From positions 2,040,292 to 2,104,291 of the forward strand of contig NZ_LNYG01000013.1 of the NCBI RefSeq assembly GCF_001467745.1: 64,000 nt of DNA, read 5' to 3'. This document shows positions 32,548 through 41,985 of the stretch, one piece after another. The notes under the pieces were generated by a model. It had not been told where the DNA came from. It saw nothing but the letters and a program-made list of their open reading frames with translations, and did no database searches. A program made the position numbers and the translations under genes. The stretch is from Legionella jamestowniensis (GTDB lineage: Bacteria > Pseudomonadota > Gammaproteobacteria > Legionellales > Legionellaceae). How positions within the stretch are numbered: the first letter of the stretch is position 1; each line of letters opens with the position of its first letter.

Positions 32548-35196
32548 ATGTCTGATATTTACGAATTTGATGTACCTTCAGCCAGGTGTGATAGTTGTAT
32601 AGCTTCTATTCTTCTTTCGTTACAATCCGAAGAATTTAGAAGTGAAACAGGAGTAATCGTTGAATCCCATCAATTTAACCGGTCTAAAAGAACTCTCAAG
32701 TTACAAATAAAAAGTAATAACAAAAAAAGAGAAGAAATTACAAAAATCCTAAAAAACGGGATATCTGACGCAGGTTTTCCTTGTATTCCAATACAGTCCA
32801 AAATTGATTTACCTAAGGTTTTAGCCAAAGTTCCCTGGTACAAACAATGGTTAACCTCAAATTGGTTTTTAGGGATACTTGGCACTGGTAGTGGGATTAG
32901 CTTGTTAATTCTCTCCACTGTTTTTACGGGTGGCTTGCCTCTATTCGCAATGATTGGTATTGGAACAATTAGTACTGTATTAACGTTTGCTTTAGGCGCA
33001 CCCTTTTATTATCAGGCAGTCATTAATTTAGCGAAAGCAAGAAATCTGACGATGGACACATTGTTCACAGTGAGTACTTTAACGGTGGTTGCGGTGTCCC
33101 TTCTTTCCTTTGCAATACCCTGGTTGCCTATGATGTTTGAAGCGGGTTTATTAATTTTTGGTTTTCGTTATCTTGGTCTGGCCATTGAAGAAACCATCAC
33201 CCATTCGATTGATGTTGAAAAAAATTTTGCAGACAGATTGCCTAAGAATGTAAAAATAGTTTCAGGGGAAGAAAATGAGTGTGAATTAATTTCAGTGCGA
33301 GCGGGAGAAGAGTTGGAGTTAGCGGCCGGGGAGATCATTCCAGTCGATGGCGAGTGTTTAACTCCCAGTTTTATCTATGACACCATTATCACGGGTTCCC
33401 CCCTGCCTCGAGCGGTGAAAGTTGGCGAAAAAATATTGGCCGGAATGCGCTTGGCAGAGGATGCTGTTTCAATGAGAATGAGGGCAACGCCGGTACTTGT
33501 GGATTTAAAAAAAGATGAGAGTGTTCCTGTAGACGGGTTTTGTGAAGAAGATTGTTTTGTTTACGATGAAGAGTTCAAATGTTCCAAAAAATTAAATAAA
33601 GGTGACCCTTTATTGGCAAACACACGTCTTCAATCTGCAGGAAAATTAAAAGTGACTGCAGTGGCTACTTATACTTATCTGCATAGATTGGATAAAAATA
33701 ATGAGCAGGCACAGTTTGAAAAAGCACCCATTCAAGAAACCACAGCGCGAACGCTGCAATATTTTATTCCTACGGTGATTTTAGTGGCTGCAGTCTCGGG
33801 GATAATTGTCAGTTTATTTTTCCCCCCTGCATTGGCGTTGCAAAGTGCTATTTCCGTTCTGGTTGCAGCCTGCCCCTGCACGCTTGGTTTAATTACACCG
33901 CTTGCCGTAAAAATTGGTATCAATAAAGCGGCAGAACATGGTGTGCAGTTTAAGAGTGCAAGAGAACTTGAGGCTGCTGATAGCGTTGATGCGATAGTTT
34001 TTGATATTCATGGCACAGTGACCAAAGGCATGCCAGAAGTAAACGGTTATCGTTACAATCCGGATTTATGCAGTGAGAAAACCTTTTTGAGTTATTTTGC
34101 GGCCCTTGAGAAAAACTCCCAACATCCTATCGCCAAAGCAATTGTAAACTATGTGAGTAATAAAGAAACTGAGCAAGTTATTGTGAGCGAGCTCGATAAA
34201 TCGAATCATTCTGGAATAAAAGCAAAAATTATTCGACAGGTGGAGCCTGAAGAATTGCAAGATGAGTTGCTTGTTGGTAATCACCTTATGATGGCAGAAA
34301 ATGATGTAGATGTTTCGATGTATCCCGAGCATCAAACAATGACTGGTGGTCAATCAGTCGTTTATCTTGCCCGTAATAAGCAAGTGTTAGGCTATATGCT
34401 GCTGGCTGATCCTTTACGCGAGAACGCTAAAGAAACGATTGCTGCACTCACTCAAAAGGGGATAAAAACATTCATCTGCACTGGTGCAGATGAACAAACA
34501 GCAAGACGAGTCGCTGAGTTACTGGAAATTCCTTTCGAAAATGTTGCCTGGGGATGTATTGGAAATTCTAAAAATCCACAAGATAACTCTAAAATTGCCT
34601 TTATTAATAAGCTCAAAGCAAAGGGTTACCATGTCGCTATGGTAGGTGATGCGGCCAACGACTCAGCAGCCGTGGCTGGTAGTTTTGGTATTGCAATCAA
34701 ATCCCCAGTGGCTGATGAAATTACTCACCAACAGGCCAGTGCTATTATTCAGGGGAATTCTCTAAAGCCTATTGTCAACATTTTTACCGTTGCGAAACAA
34801 ACTGTTGCGAATATTCGCCAAAATCTTGGTTTTAGCCTGGCCTATAACATGGCGTCTATGCTACTGACAGGCGGCTTGCTGTTGGCATTGGGTTTTACAA
34901 TAAATCCAGCTGTTGGTGTGGTGTTAATGATTTTGCAAACCAGTTTGATATTGCTTAATGCCTATCGTTTTAAAACTCAAAGCCTTGAATCTGAACATAA
35001 AAAGAGTGGACGTGAGGAGGAGTATGCAGAATCCTATGGGTGTTTTAATAAATTTTTATTTGGCAAAAAGCCAGAAGTAGCACCAGAGAGCGCGTTGGAG
35101 GAAACTCAAAGCTGTGGATTTAAATTTCGAACGCCTTCACCAAACCCAGTTCTTGAAGCAATTGACTCACAACGTACAGTTAACGGGTTACAGTAA
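32548..35196 (+). CDS. Atypical P1B-type (heavy-metal) ATPase
   Basis: 882 residues. Recognisable: N-terminal HMA-like domain with Cys14-x-x-Cys17; membrane helices; actuator segment with PVDG (265-268); ion-site CPC (442-444) in TM6; SQHPIAKA (525-532); GDAAND (700-705). Two catalytic motifs are altered: the phosphorylation loop is DIHGT (486-490) instead of DKTGT, and the dephosphorylation loop is TGSP (282-285) with no glutamate. Residues ~323-362 repeat the pattern of ~261-302 (PVDG, FxYD, KxGxxxLAxxRL), an apparent partial duplication of the actuator domain. An acidic/Cys-containing C-terminal tail follows. It may be a specialised pump or a non-pumping homologue. Confidence 0.85.
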   Translation: MSDIYEFDVPSARCDSCIASILLSLQSEEFRSETGVIVESHQFNRSKRTLKLQIKSNNKKREEITKILKNGISDAGFPCIPIQSKIDLPKVLAKVPWYKQWLTSNWFLGILGTGSGISLLILSTVFTGGLPLFAMIGIGTISTVLTFALGAPFYYQAVINLAKARNLTMDTLFTVSTLTVVAVSLLSFAIPWLPMMFEAGLLIFGFRYLGLAIEETITHSIDVEKNFADRLPKNVKIVSGEENECELISVRAGEELELAAGEIIPVDGECLTPSFIYDTIITGSPLPRAVKVGEKILAGMRLAEDAVSMRMRATPVLVDLKKDESVPVDGFCEEDCFVYDEEFKCSKKLNKGDPLLANTRLQSAGKLKVTAVATYTYLHRLDKNNEQAQFEKAPIQETTARTLQYFIPTVILVAAVSGIIVSLFFPPALALQSAISVLVAACPCTLGLITPLAVKIGINKAAEHGVQFKSARELEAADSVDAIVFDIHGTVTKGMPEVNGYRYNPDLCSEKTFLSYFAALEKNSQHPIAKAIVNYVSNKETEQVIVSELDKSNHSGIKAKIIRQVEPEELQDELLVGNHLMMAENDVDVSMYPEHQTMTGGQSVVYLARNKQVLGYMLLADPLRENAKETIAALTQKGIKTFICTGADEQTARRVAELLEIPFENVAWGCIGNSKNPQDNSKIAFINKLKAKGYHVAMVGDAANDSAAVAGSFGIAIKSPVADEITHQQASAIIQGNSLKPIVNIFTVAKQTVANIRQNLGFSLAYNMASMLLTGGLLLALGFTINPAVGVVLMILQTSLILLNAYRFKTQSLESEHKKSGREEEYAESYGCFNKFLFGKKPEVAPESALEETQSCGFKFRTPSPNPVLEAIDSQRTVNGLQ

Positions 35197-35518
35197 CTCG
35201 AATATCGTTGGCATTTTTAATGGCATGAGGTTTACTCACGCTTACGGTTAATTGGGGAATATTAAATTCTTGTTTAATTAGATTAGCTACATTTTCTGCT
35301 ACGGTTTCGATAAGGCGAAACGAATTGGATTCGATATAGGCAGTCACCTGTTGACAAACTTTAGCGTAATCGATCGTGTTAGCAATATCATCCTTGCAGG
35401 TATTAAAGTTGCCCGGTATTGAGATATCTATAAATAAGCGCTGTAGTATTTCTTGTTCCCAAGTATAAACCCCAATACGTGTCAAAACACACAAGCCTTT
35501 TATCTGAAGAAGATCCAC
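35180..35518 (-). CDS. folB: Dihydroneopterin aldolase
   Basis: 112 residues of FolB: IKGLCVLTRIGVYTWEQEI at the start, ANTIDYAKVCQQV, FRLIETVAENVANLI (catalytic Glu/His region) and VSVSKPHAIKNANDI with the catalytic Lys near residue 93. It converts 7,8-dihydroneopterin to 6-hydroxymethyl-dihydropterin in folate synthesis. Its 3' end overlaps the ATPase gene by 17 bp in convergent orientation. Confidence 0.92.
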   Translation of the reverse strand: MDLLQIKGLCVLTRIGVYTWEQEILQRLFIDISIPGNFNTCKDDIANTIDYAKVCQQVTAYIESNSFRLIETVAENVANLIKQEFNIPQLTVSVSKPHAIKNANDIRVTVTR

Positions 35519-35778
35519 TTGTTATTTCCTATATAAGTTGAGTTCATTCAAACTCTCTTGAAAAAACAGATCCAGAATTGAAGACATTCCAGAATTTCAA
35601 ATAAGCTGTGGTAGCCTAACAATGTTCTATGGTTAGGGCAATATTCTTGATGAAATAGGCGATTTGATTTTTATCCAAGCTATCTCTCCCAGGCAAAATT
35701 ATGAATCTTAAACGAATCAAATGACATAATTTCGGTTCTACTTGAATTTAAAAAAGAGAGGAATGTCGGGACAATTGC

Positions 35779-37140
35779 TTGGTCTGGCTTGAATCGTTTT
35801 TTAACAAAAGTTATGCTCTAAGTTGGTTGAGGTTGATTAATGAAATTGATGGAATTGCCCCCTTCATTAATCAACTACAAGGGCGAAGCACAAGGATAGG
35901 GACTATGCCTTTACTTTCTAAGATAGATATTACTGGATGTCGAACTGCAATTGCGGAAAAGGTTTCTTTACTTATCGATCCGGTTTTAAATGAGATTCCT
36001 GACGATCCGGTGTTTGTTCACTACCTTCATCCAGAAAAATGTACCACGCGTTTATTCTCCAAAACTCAAATACAGCTTCTTAAGCAACAGGTTGAAATGA
36101 ATCGTAAAATTCTTGATGAGCTGCGAGAAGATAAAACGGGCATCTGTGTGGCATTGAAATATGCTGAAAATCTTTCTCAATCAGAGCAGCGTTATAAGGC
36201 TTTCTTGCTGAAAATGAGTGATTTAACCCGCGAAAAAATCATGTCCATTTTAGAGGAACTATACAAAATGGCTTTGCATGCCAATAGCCGGCAGGCATAT
36301 ATTCACGTTTTGCTAAAGCTTCAACGTTTTTTATACAAAGATATCGATGTTTATTTTCGGGAATTTCAGACGTTAGTTGCAGCAGAAAAAGATGCGAAGG
36401 AAACAAGCATAAAGCTATGGAATTTTTTTAATATTATGTTTCTGAAACAGACTGAAATTTGCGCAACAAAACACAAACAATTAACAAGTGACGGAGCGGC
36501 ACTAACAAGGAATCAAATTTTTTGTCCTTATACAAGAAAAAGGATACAAGTAGCTGAATCCTTAAAAACCAGAAATCAGGCAGACAATTTTTTAGCTATT
36601 TTTATTGCATTAAGTCAATTAGCTGGATTAAAAGACGCTGAAATTCAAAATTTCTTAAGTAAACAGCCCTCTAATTATCTGGAGCAAGCGAATAAAACAT
36701 TAATGCAGTACCTGCGTTTTCCAATCGGGTTTTATTTTTCTGCGCGACAACAGCAATTTTTGGCTGAGGCTGGTGTGCGTTCTATTACTCAACAATTAAA
36801 CTATCGACATTTATGGTCTGAGGGCAAGAAATTACGAGAAAATACCTTATCGGTGTTGATTGACTATAATAAACAGGATTGGCAATCTCCCTCCTTTGGG
36901 TTATTTATCACAGGGCACTGGCGACGTCATCATTTTTGGCCGGTCAATGAAGCGATACAATGCTTAAAAAAAGGAGAAGAAATGTTAGCAGTACTGACAA
37001 GGTTAAAAGAGAAGATTCAACACCATTCTCGATACAATCGCGAAGGATCATTGGTGAATCGACTGGAATTTATTGAGAACAAGCTATTCATAAAAGAGAA
37101 AACACCTGCTGCGGATTCTTCTTTAGTGCTATCCCCCTAA
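35779..37140 (+). CDS. Orphan protein, candidate effector; start unresolved
   Basis: The open frame gives up to 453 residues from a TTG at 35779, with no ribosome site at a useful distance. An ATG at 35763, directly after GAGAGG, lies in another frame and would join this frame if one base were removed near 35776, so a frameshift is possible. The protein is soluble, helical and Leu/Lys/Gln rich, with no known domain. The C-terminal ~120 residues contain SFGLFITGHWRRHHFWPVNEA; I associate a GHWxRHH motif with C-terminal domains of several Legionella proteins, from memory only. Ends with a Ser/Pro tail. Confidence 0.6.
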   Translation: MVWLESFFNKSYALSWLRLINEIDGIAPFINQLQGRSTRIGTMPLLSKIDITGCRTAIAEKVSLLIDPVLNEIPDDPVFVHYLHPEKCTTRLFSKTQIQLLKQQVEMNRKILDELREDKTGICVALKYAENLSQSEQRYKAFLLKMSDLTREKIMSILEELYKMALHANSRQAYIHVLLKLQRFLYKDIDVYFREFQTLVAAEKDAKETSIKLWNFFNIMFLKQTEICATKHKQLTSDGAALTRNQIFCPYTRKRIQVAESLKTRNQADNFLAIFIALSQLAGLKDAEIQNFLSKQPSNYLEQANKTLMQYLRFPIGFYFSARQQQFLAEAGVRSITQQLNYRHLWSEGKKLRENTLSVLIDYNKQDWQSPSFGLFITGHWRRHHFWPVNEAIQCLKKGEEMLAVLTRLKEKIQHHSRYNREGSLVNRLEFIENKLFIKEKTPAADSSLVLSP

Positions 37141-37230
37141 GTGGTTATATAAACGCTAAATAGATTATTGCCTGTCTTTTATTAGCGAGAATGTTAAAAT
37201 TTAAGATACGCCAATTATCAGAAATTTATT

Positions 37231-38298
37231 ATGTCTACTAACATTCAGGAGTCATTATTTATCCAAGCACTGAAGCGAAAACCTGTTTCACGAACCCCGG
37301 TTTGGATAATGCGCCAGGCAGGCCGTTATTTACCAGAATACCGGCGTGTTCGAGAACAAGCCGGTGATTTTTTAAGTTTATGCAAAAATCCTGATTTAGC
37401 TTGTGAAGTGACATTACAACCGTTAACACGTTTTCCTTTAGATGCAGCTATTTTATTCTCTGATATTTTAACTATCCCTGATGCGATGGGGCTAGAATTG
37501 TATTTTACGGAGGGTGAAGGGCCAGCATTTCATAAACCAGTACGTACGTTCGAAGCGATTAATAAGTTAGATAGCGCTAATCTTTTGGAAAAACTGGATT
37601 ATGTTTTTAAAGCGGTGCAGTTAATCCGCCAAGAAATGCCTCAACATTTACCTTTAATTGGTTTTGCAGGTAGTCCCTGGACTTTATCTTGTTATATGGT
37701 TGAAGGGGGAAGTAGTCGTGATTTTAAACAAATTTTACGGTTACTTTATACAGAACCTGCGGCAGTGCATTTGTTATTGGCCAAATTAACTCAGGCTGTT
37801 ACCACTTACCTTGAGGAGCAAGTTTCCTCAGGAGTTAATGCGTTAATGTTATTTGATACGTGGGGAGGTATTTTAACTCCGCGTAATTATGAGGAATTTT
37901 CATTGGGTTATATGCGAAAAATCATCGAAACGTTAAAACAAAAATACCCTCATATTCCGATTATTCTTTTTACTAAAGGTGGCGGACAATGGCTGAAACA
38001 AATGGCGGAAAGTGGTTGTGATGCGCTTGGTTTGGATTGGACGACCGACCTTGCTTTAGCCCGTTCACAAGTAGGACATCAAGTGGCCTTGCAAGGTAAC
38101 CTGGACCCTTCCGTCTTACTTTCCAATCCTCAATGCATACGTACTCAAGTGAAGCAGGTTCTTGAATCCTATGGTTCTGGGGGAGGGCATATTTTTAATC
38201 TGGGCCATGGTATTACTCCTGATGTGCCACCTGAACATGTTTCTGCTATGCTTGAAGCAGTACATGAATTTAGCCCTGCTTATCATGGAGAAGGGTGA
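37231..38298 (+). CDS. hemE: Uroporphyrinogen decarboxylase
   Basis: 355 residues, full length. Signatures PVWIMRQAGRYLPEYR near the N-terminus and GFAGSPWTLSCYMVEG, plus LFDTWGGILTP and HIFNLGHGITPDVPPEHV at the C-terminus, define HemE. It removes four acetate carboxyls from uroporphyrinogen III to give coproporphyrinogen III in haem synthesis. The hydrolase gene begins within 3 bp of its stop, so the two form an operon. Confidence 0.97.
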   Translation: MSTNIQESLFIQALKRKPVSRTPVWIMRQAGRYLPEYRRVREQAGDFLSLCKNPDLACEVTLQPLTRFPLDAAILFSDILTIPDAMGLELYFTEGEGPAFHKPVRTFEAINKLDSANLLEKLDYVFKAVQLIRQEMPQHLPLIGFAGSPWTLSCYMVEGGSSRDFKQILRLLYTEPAAVHLLLAKLTQAVTTYLEEQVSSGVNALMLFDTWGGILTPRNYEEFSLGYMRKIIETLKQKYPHIPIILFTKGGGQWLKQMAESGCDALGLDWTTDLALARSQVGHQVALQGNLDPSVLLSNPQCIRTQVKQVLESYGSGGGHIFNLGHGITPDVPPEHVSAMLEAVHEFSPAYHGEG

Positions 38299-38300
38299 GT

Positions 38301-39278
38301 ATGATTATTGACAGTGCCTTTAAGCCTGCATGGTGGTTAGCCAATTCCCATGCCCAGACACTATTTCCCACTTTAACACGCCGAATCCAGGCGCCAGTGG
38401 ACAGTAATGAGCGTCTTGAATTACCGGATGACGATTTCATCGATTTGGCTTGGGCTGTCAATGGATTACCAAAAGACGCCCCCGTGGTGGTGTTATTACA
38501 TGGGTTAGGAGGTAGTATTGAATCTACCTATATTGCAGGCTTAATGCATGCGTTGAATCGTCAAGGTTGGCGTGCTGTATTAATGCATTTTAGAGGGGCG
38601 AGTAAAGAACCTAATCGTCTGCCGCGAGCTTATCATTCTGGCGATACGGGCGATCTGAATTTTTTTCTGCAAACTTTGACAAAGCGTGAGCCACATACCA
38701 AAAAGGCAGCGGTAGGTGTGTCGTTGGGAGGGAATGTTCTACTGAAGTGGTTAGGCGAAAATGGAGCTCAAAAACTCCTTGAAGCAGCAGTTGCCGTTTC
38801 AGTCCCATTTCAATTACGTCTTGTAGCAGATAAAATTAGCCAGGGTTTTTCTCGTGTTTATCAAAACTACTTGTTACGTCGGTTGAAAGCTGTTTTTACG
38901 CAGAAAATTGGTGCATTGAATAGCAATTTACCTGACCCATTAAAGGACATTGAACGGTGGCAATGTTTTTGGACTTTTGATGAATATGTAACCGCTCCCT
39001 TGCATGGTTTTCCAAACGTCCATGCCTATTATCGTGAAGCAAGTTCAAGAAATTATTTAAGCCACATTACCACCCCAACGCTCATCATTCATGCCTTGGA
39101 TGACCCATTTATGACACCCGATGTCGTGCCTTTAGAAAATGAGTTATCGCAAGATATTATTCTTGAGCTGAGTGATTCAGGAGGTCACGTGGGTTTCATT
39201 ACAGGTAACGTACCCGGCGTACCCATTTATTGGCTGGAGCAGCGAATTCCTGATTTTTTAAAGTCCACGCTTTTTTAG
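38301..39278 (+). CDS. YheT-type alpha/beta hydrolase
   Basis: 325 residues. N-terminal KPAWWLANSHAQTLFPTL is the family hallmark, followed by VVLLHGLGGSIESTYI (oxyanion region), RGASKEPNRLPRAYHSGDTG, the nucleophile elbow VGVSLGGNVLLKWLGE and a catalytic His in SGGHVGFI. YheT-like enzymes are carboxylesterases of poorly known substrate. The ATG at 38301 has GAGAAGG seven bases before it; an upstream GTG at 38295 is less likely. Confidence 0.9.
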   Translation: MIIDSAFKPAWWLANSHAQTLFPTLTRRIQAPVDSNERLELPDDDFIDLAWAVNGLPKDAPVVVLLHGLGGSIESTYIAGLMHALNRQGWRAVLMHFRGASKEPNRLPRAYHSGDTGDLNFFLQTLTKREPHTKKAAVGVSLGGNVLLKWLGENGAQKLLEAAVAVSVPFQLRLVADKISQGFSRVYQNYLLRRLKAVFTQKIGALNSNLPDPLKDIERWQCFWTFDEYVTAPLHGFPNVHAYYREASSRNYLSHITTPTLIIHALDDPFMTPDVVPLENELSQDIILELSDSGGHVGFITGNVPGVPIYWLEQRIPDFLKSTLF

Positions 39279-39356
39279 AATCATAGCGGTAAGAGTTATT
39301 GTACCCAAGTGTAAAGCAATGGCTCTGACTTCCCAAGGATTGTCTGTGGCTTGAAC

Positions 39357-39806
39357 TCATAGCTTTTTTCTGAGCTGCATGTGTAGAATGGGATATGGTT
39401 TTCCCTGGCCATCCAGCGCGGAACGGCTCACTATCTCAAACCCCATTTTTTCATAAAACTTCTTTGCTTGCGGATTTTGCTCATTGACGTCCACTTTAGT
39501 GACGCCGAAATCTGTAATAGCATAGCGACATAATGCGGAACCAATACCTTGACCTTGTACATCTGGGGATATAAAAAGCATTTCTATTTTATTGTCTGCT
39601 ACTCCTATAAAACCAATAATCTTACCTTCTTTGTTTTTGCTACCATGCAGGGTTACAACATCAAAATAATGGTTTAAAATTAATGGTTTTAATTCCTTTA
39701 TTTCATTTTCAGGTAAAAAATTATGTGTCGCTCGCACAGCTTTTTCCCATATCTCTATTAATTCGAGATAATTCTTTTTTGTCACATTACAAATTTGATG
39801 TTCCAT
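39357..39806 (-). CDS. GNAT-family N-acetyltransferase
   Basis: 149 residues. The acetyl-CoA pyrophosphate loop is VQGQGIGSALCRYAI; other GNAT elements are IEMLFISPD and the NEQNPQAKKFYEKMGFEIV motif B. The residual N-terminus (WEKAVRATHNFLPE) resembles the PA4866/YjaB-type acetyltransferases. Substrate unknown. It lies alone on the minus strand between the hydrolase gene and the beta-lactamase relic. Confidence 0.9.
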   Translation of the reverse strand: MEHQICNVTKKNYLELIEIWEKAVRATHNFLPENEIKELKPLILNHYFDVVTLHGSKNKEGKIIGFIGVADNKIEMLFISPDVQGQGIGSALCRYAITDFGVTKVDVNEQNPQAKKFYEKMGFEIVSRSALDGQGKPYPILHMQLRKKL

Positions 39807-40138
39807 GATTCGGCTTAGTATTCTTTCATGCTCTCTATTATAAATAACTTAAAGTGATGTTGTACACGCCAGTTAAGTCTATCGCATTTAAAGACAGTTT
39901 TACGCTGGCTGGTAATTCGAATGATAAAAAATTTTACGTATTCGATGAATAAGTTAATTGAACTTTTAAATCGCGGCTGGTCAAAAGTTACTATTGAATC
40001 CTTTATAAAGATCATAGGAAGTAGATAGTGGGCTAGGATTAAATTTTCGCGCCTCTTGTACTTTCTTATCCTTTCTTTCCTCAACGTCTTGAATGGACTT
40101 ATTTGAATGGGTTTCTTTTTTTTGAAATTCAATCGTTT

Positions 40139-41543
40139 TTAGTGTCGATTTTGGTCTAGGTGGTATAATCTGGAACATTTTTTTGTGCTATCAATTGGTT
40201 CAGTGACTTCCTTTCGTTTAGGCAATTTAGGTGATCTATCTTGATACGCCATGCCTCGATCGCATCGCATTTTTTGTAAAGCTTCCCAGTTTTGTTCTAA
40301 GTTAGTGGCAAAACCGTATTTCTCTTTAAACCAATAAAGTCCGTGACTTAACTGATAGCCATCCATTAAGGTTTCGGCAAGAATATGTCCATTCCCATCC
40401 AACTCTGGACCCTTTGCAAAGTAAACGGTTGCTCTTCTCTGTCTCATATCCTCATTTAAATCGATAGCAACCCATCCTCTCCAGGGGCCCATATCACCAG
40501 TTTTGAATGCTGTAAGTGGTTTGCCATTCTCATCTAATTCTAGTTGAAAGCCCAAACACTCGGCTACATATTTTAAGTCCTCTTTATTAGAGACAACCTC
40601 TTGTGCCCAAGGATCATTAGACATATTAATTTGGGGTTCAAATGCATATTGTAAATTGCTTATCATTCATCCAGGCTTGCACAAACAGTGCGTAATCTTC
40701 AGCAGTCGTGCTTAAACTATTTGCCGCACATGGGTTCTTCCCAAAGCTTGTATGGTTCATATGTAGTGGTTCAAATATATATTTCCTAGCAAGTACTTCA
40801 AGATTGGAGGTATGACCTCGTTTTGCTACCTCTTCAAGAATTTTAGGGAGATATGGATTAAGCTCTTGAATATCAGAGAGCTCCTGTAAATTGCAATTTA
40901 GTGTTTTTAAGTCGATGGTTCCGGATACCCCTATGCCTGTAAGGTTATAAATTGTATATCTTAGATTCGAAGGGGTAATGGAAACATACAGTTTATTTTC
41001 TTCAATAGAACCATCCTCTAGCATTAGTGCAAGTGTTGGTTCGTGAAGTTTTCAATCACTTTTTGCAAATAAAATAAAGGCAAACCTGAATACCTGTAGT
41101 ACTCTTGGCCAGGTTCAAATTGATGATTAACCTCATTAGTGCGATTATTTAAATCAAACCCAGTTTTATGAGAGAGAATCATTCTGGTGTAAATGCATTA
41201 ATGCGCGCAATGTCCTCTTCATTAATTTCTTCATCATTTTTCCATTTGAAACCATGTTGTTCGCAAAAGGTTTTGAAAGACAAAATGTCATTAAGCCCTG
41301 TCATATCCAAAGTGAGCTTTCCTGTCTCTACAAGCTTTAATACGAGATAAGCAAATATAGGTTTGCTGAGTGAAGCAGCTCCGAAAACCGTATCTTTATT
41401 CACATCCCCATGGCCATAGGTTACAGGATGATCGCTCTCTGTCACGGTGGCCACACTTACTTGCGATATTTGGGCTTCCTTTCTAATGCTTCTACATCAG
41501 GTTTTTCTGTCTGGTAAGATGTCTCGATTTTGGCTTGTGTCAT
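40139..41543 (-). pseudogene. Class C beta-lactamase/serine hydrolase gene broken by frameshifts
   Basis: The reading frame starts at an ATG at 41543 (MTQAKIETSYQTEKPDVEAL). Frameshifts follow near 41475, 41185, 41040 and 40665. Joined pieces give one serine beta-lactamase-like protein: FGAASLSKPIFAYLVLKLVE with the SxxK catalytic motif, ILSHKTGFDLNNRTNEV, EPGQEYYRYSGLPLFYLQ, the LALMLEDG strand, LEVLARKYIFEPLHMNHTS, and the C-terminal TGDMGPWRGWVAIDLNED. At least four breaks make a sequencing artefact unlikely. A further shift near 40180 may carry the tail to about 39981. No functional product is expected. Confidence 0.8.
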
Positions 41544-41656
41544 TTTAAATCTTGAAAATAATTTAATGAATGTTAATGTTATCATGTTGTTTAAATAGAT
41601 AGCTTTTTGATAATAAATTTAACATTTTATTTTCAAATAGCTGCGTTAAAAACGTA

Positions 41657-41738
41657 TTTTCTGTGGGTATAGGGTTAGTTTTATAATTCATTAATAGACG
41701 TATATCTTTAGATCAATTAAAAATGTCTAAATTACAAG
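41657..41738. repeat. 82-bp direct repeat, left copy
   Basis: Matches 46242-46323 at a constant offset of 4585 bp with only two visible mismatches (41710 and 41734). The pair bounds the module of the LuxR, CMD, MFS, sensor and S24 genes. Within it lies TATAATTCATTAATAGACG, a possible promoter region. Confidence 0.9.
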
Positions 41739-41775
41739 CGCAGCTTGTTCTTGTGACAATTTAGATTGACTTTGA

Positions 41776-41985
41776 ATGGAACAGGATAAAACCTTATTCA
41801 TTGCGTCTAAGACGAACTTACAATACATTAAAAAAGGTTATATCCTTGAGCCAACAAACGCTGATAATTGTTTAGTAAATCATTTACCCCCACAGCCTAT
41901 TGCATTACTAACAAAATATTCCTCTATAATGAATGATTTATTAACTAACGGTATCTATTCCAATAATAGGCTTAGCGAAATTTAG
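41776..41985 (+). CDS. Possible small protein or truncated gene start (69 aa)
   Basis: A 69-residue frame beginning with TLFIASKTNLQYIKKGYI. No family is recognised and the ribosome site is poor. It lies 38 bp after the left direct repeat and overlaps the 3' end of the LuxR-type gene on the other strand by 45 bp. It may be the start of a gene cut by the module, or a chance frame. Confidence 0.25.
   Translation: MEQDKTLFIASKTNLQYIKKGYILEPTNADNCLVNHLPPQPIALLTKYSSIMNDLLTNGIYSNNRLSEI

Noticed and set aside
39815-40132. 105-codon minus-strand frame rich in Lys/Arg/Phe
   Set aside because: Probable decay product between the GNAT gene and the beta-lactamase relic; no start signal or domain.
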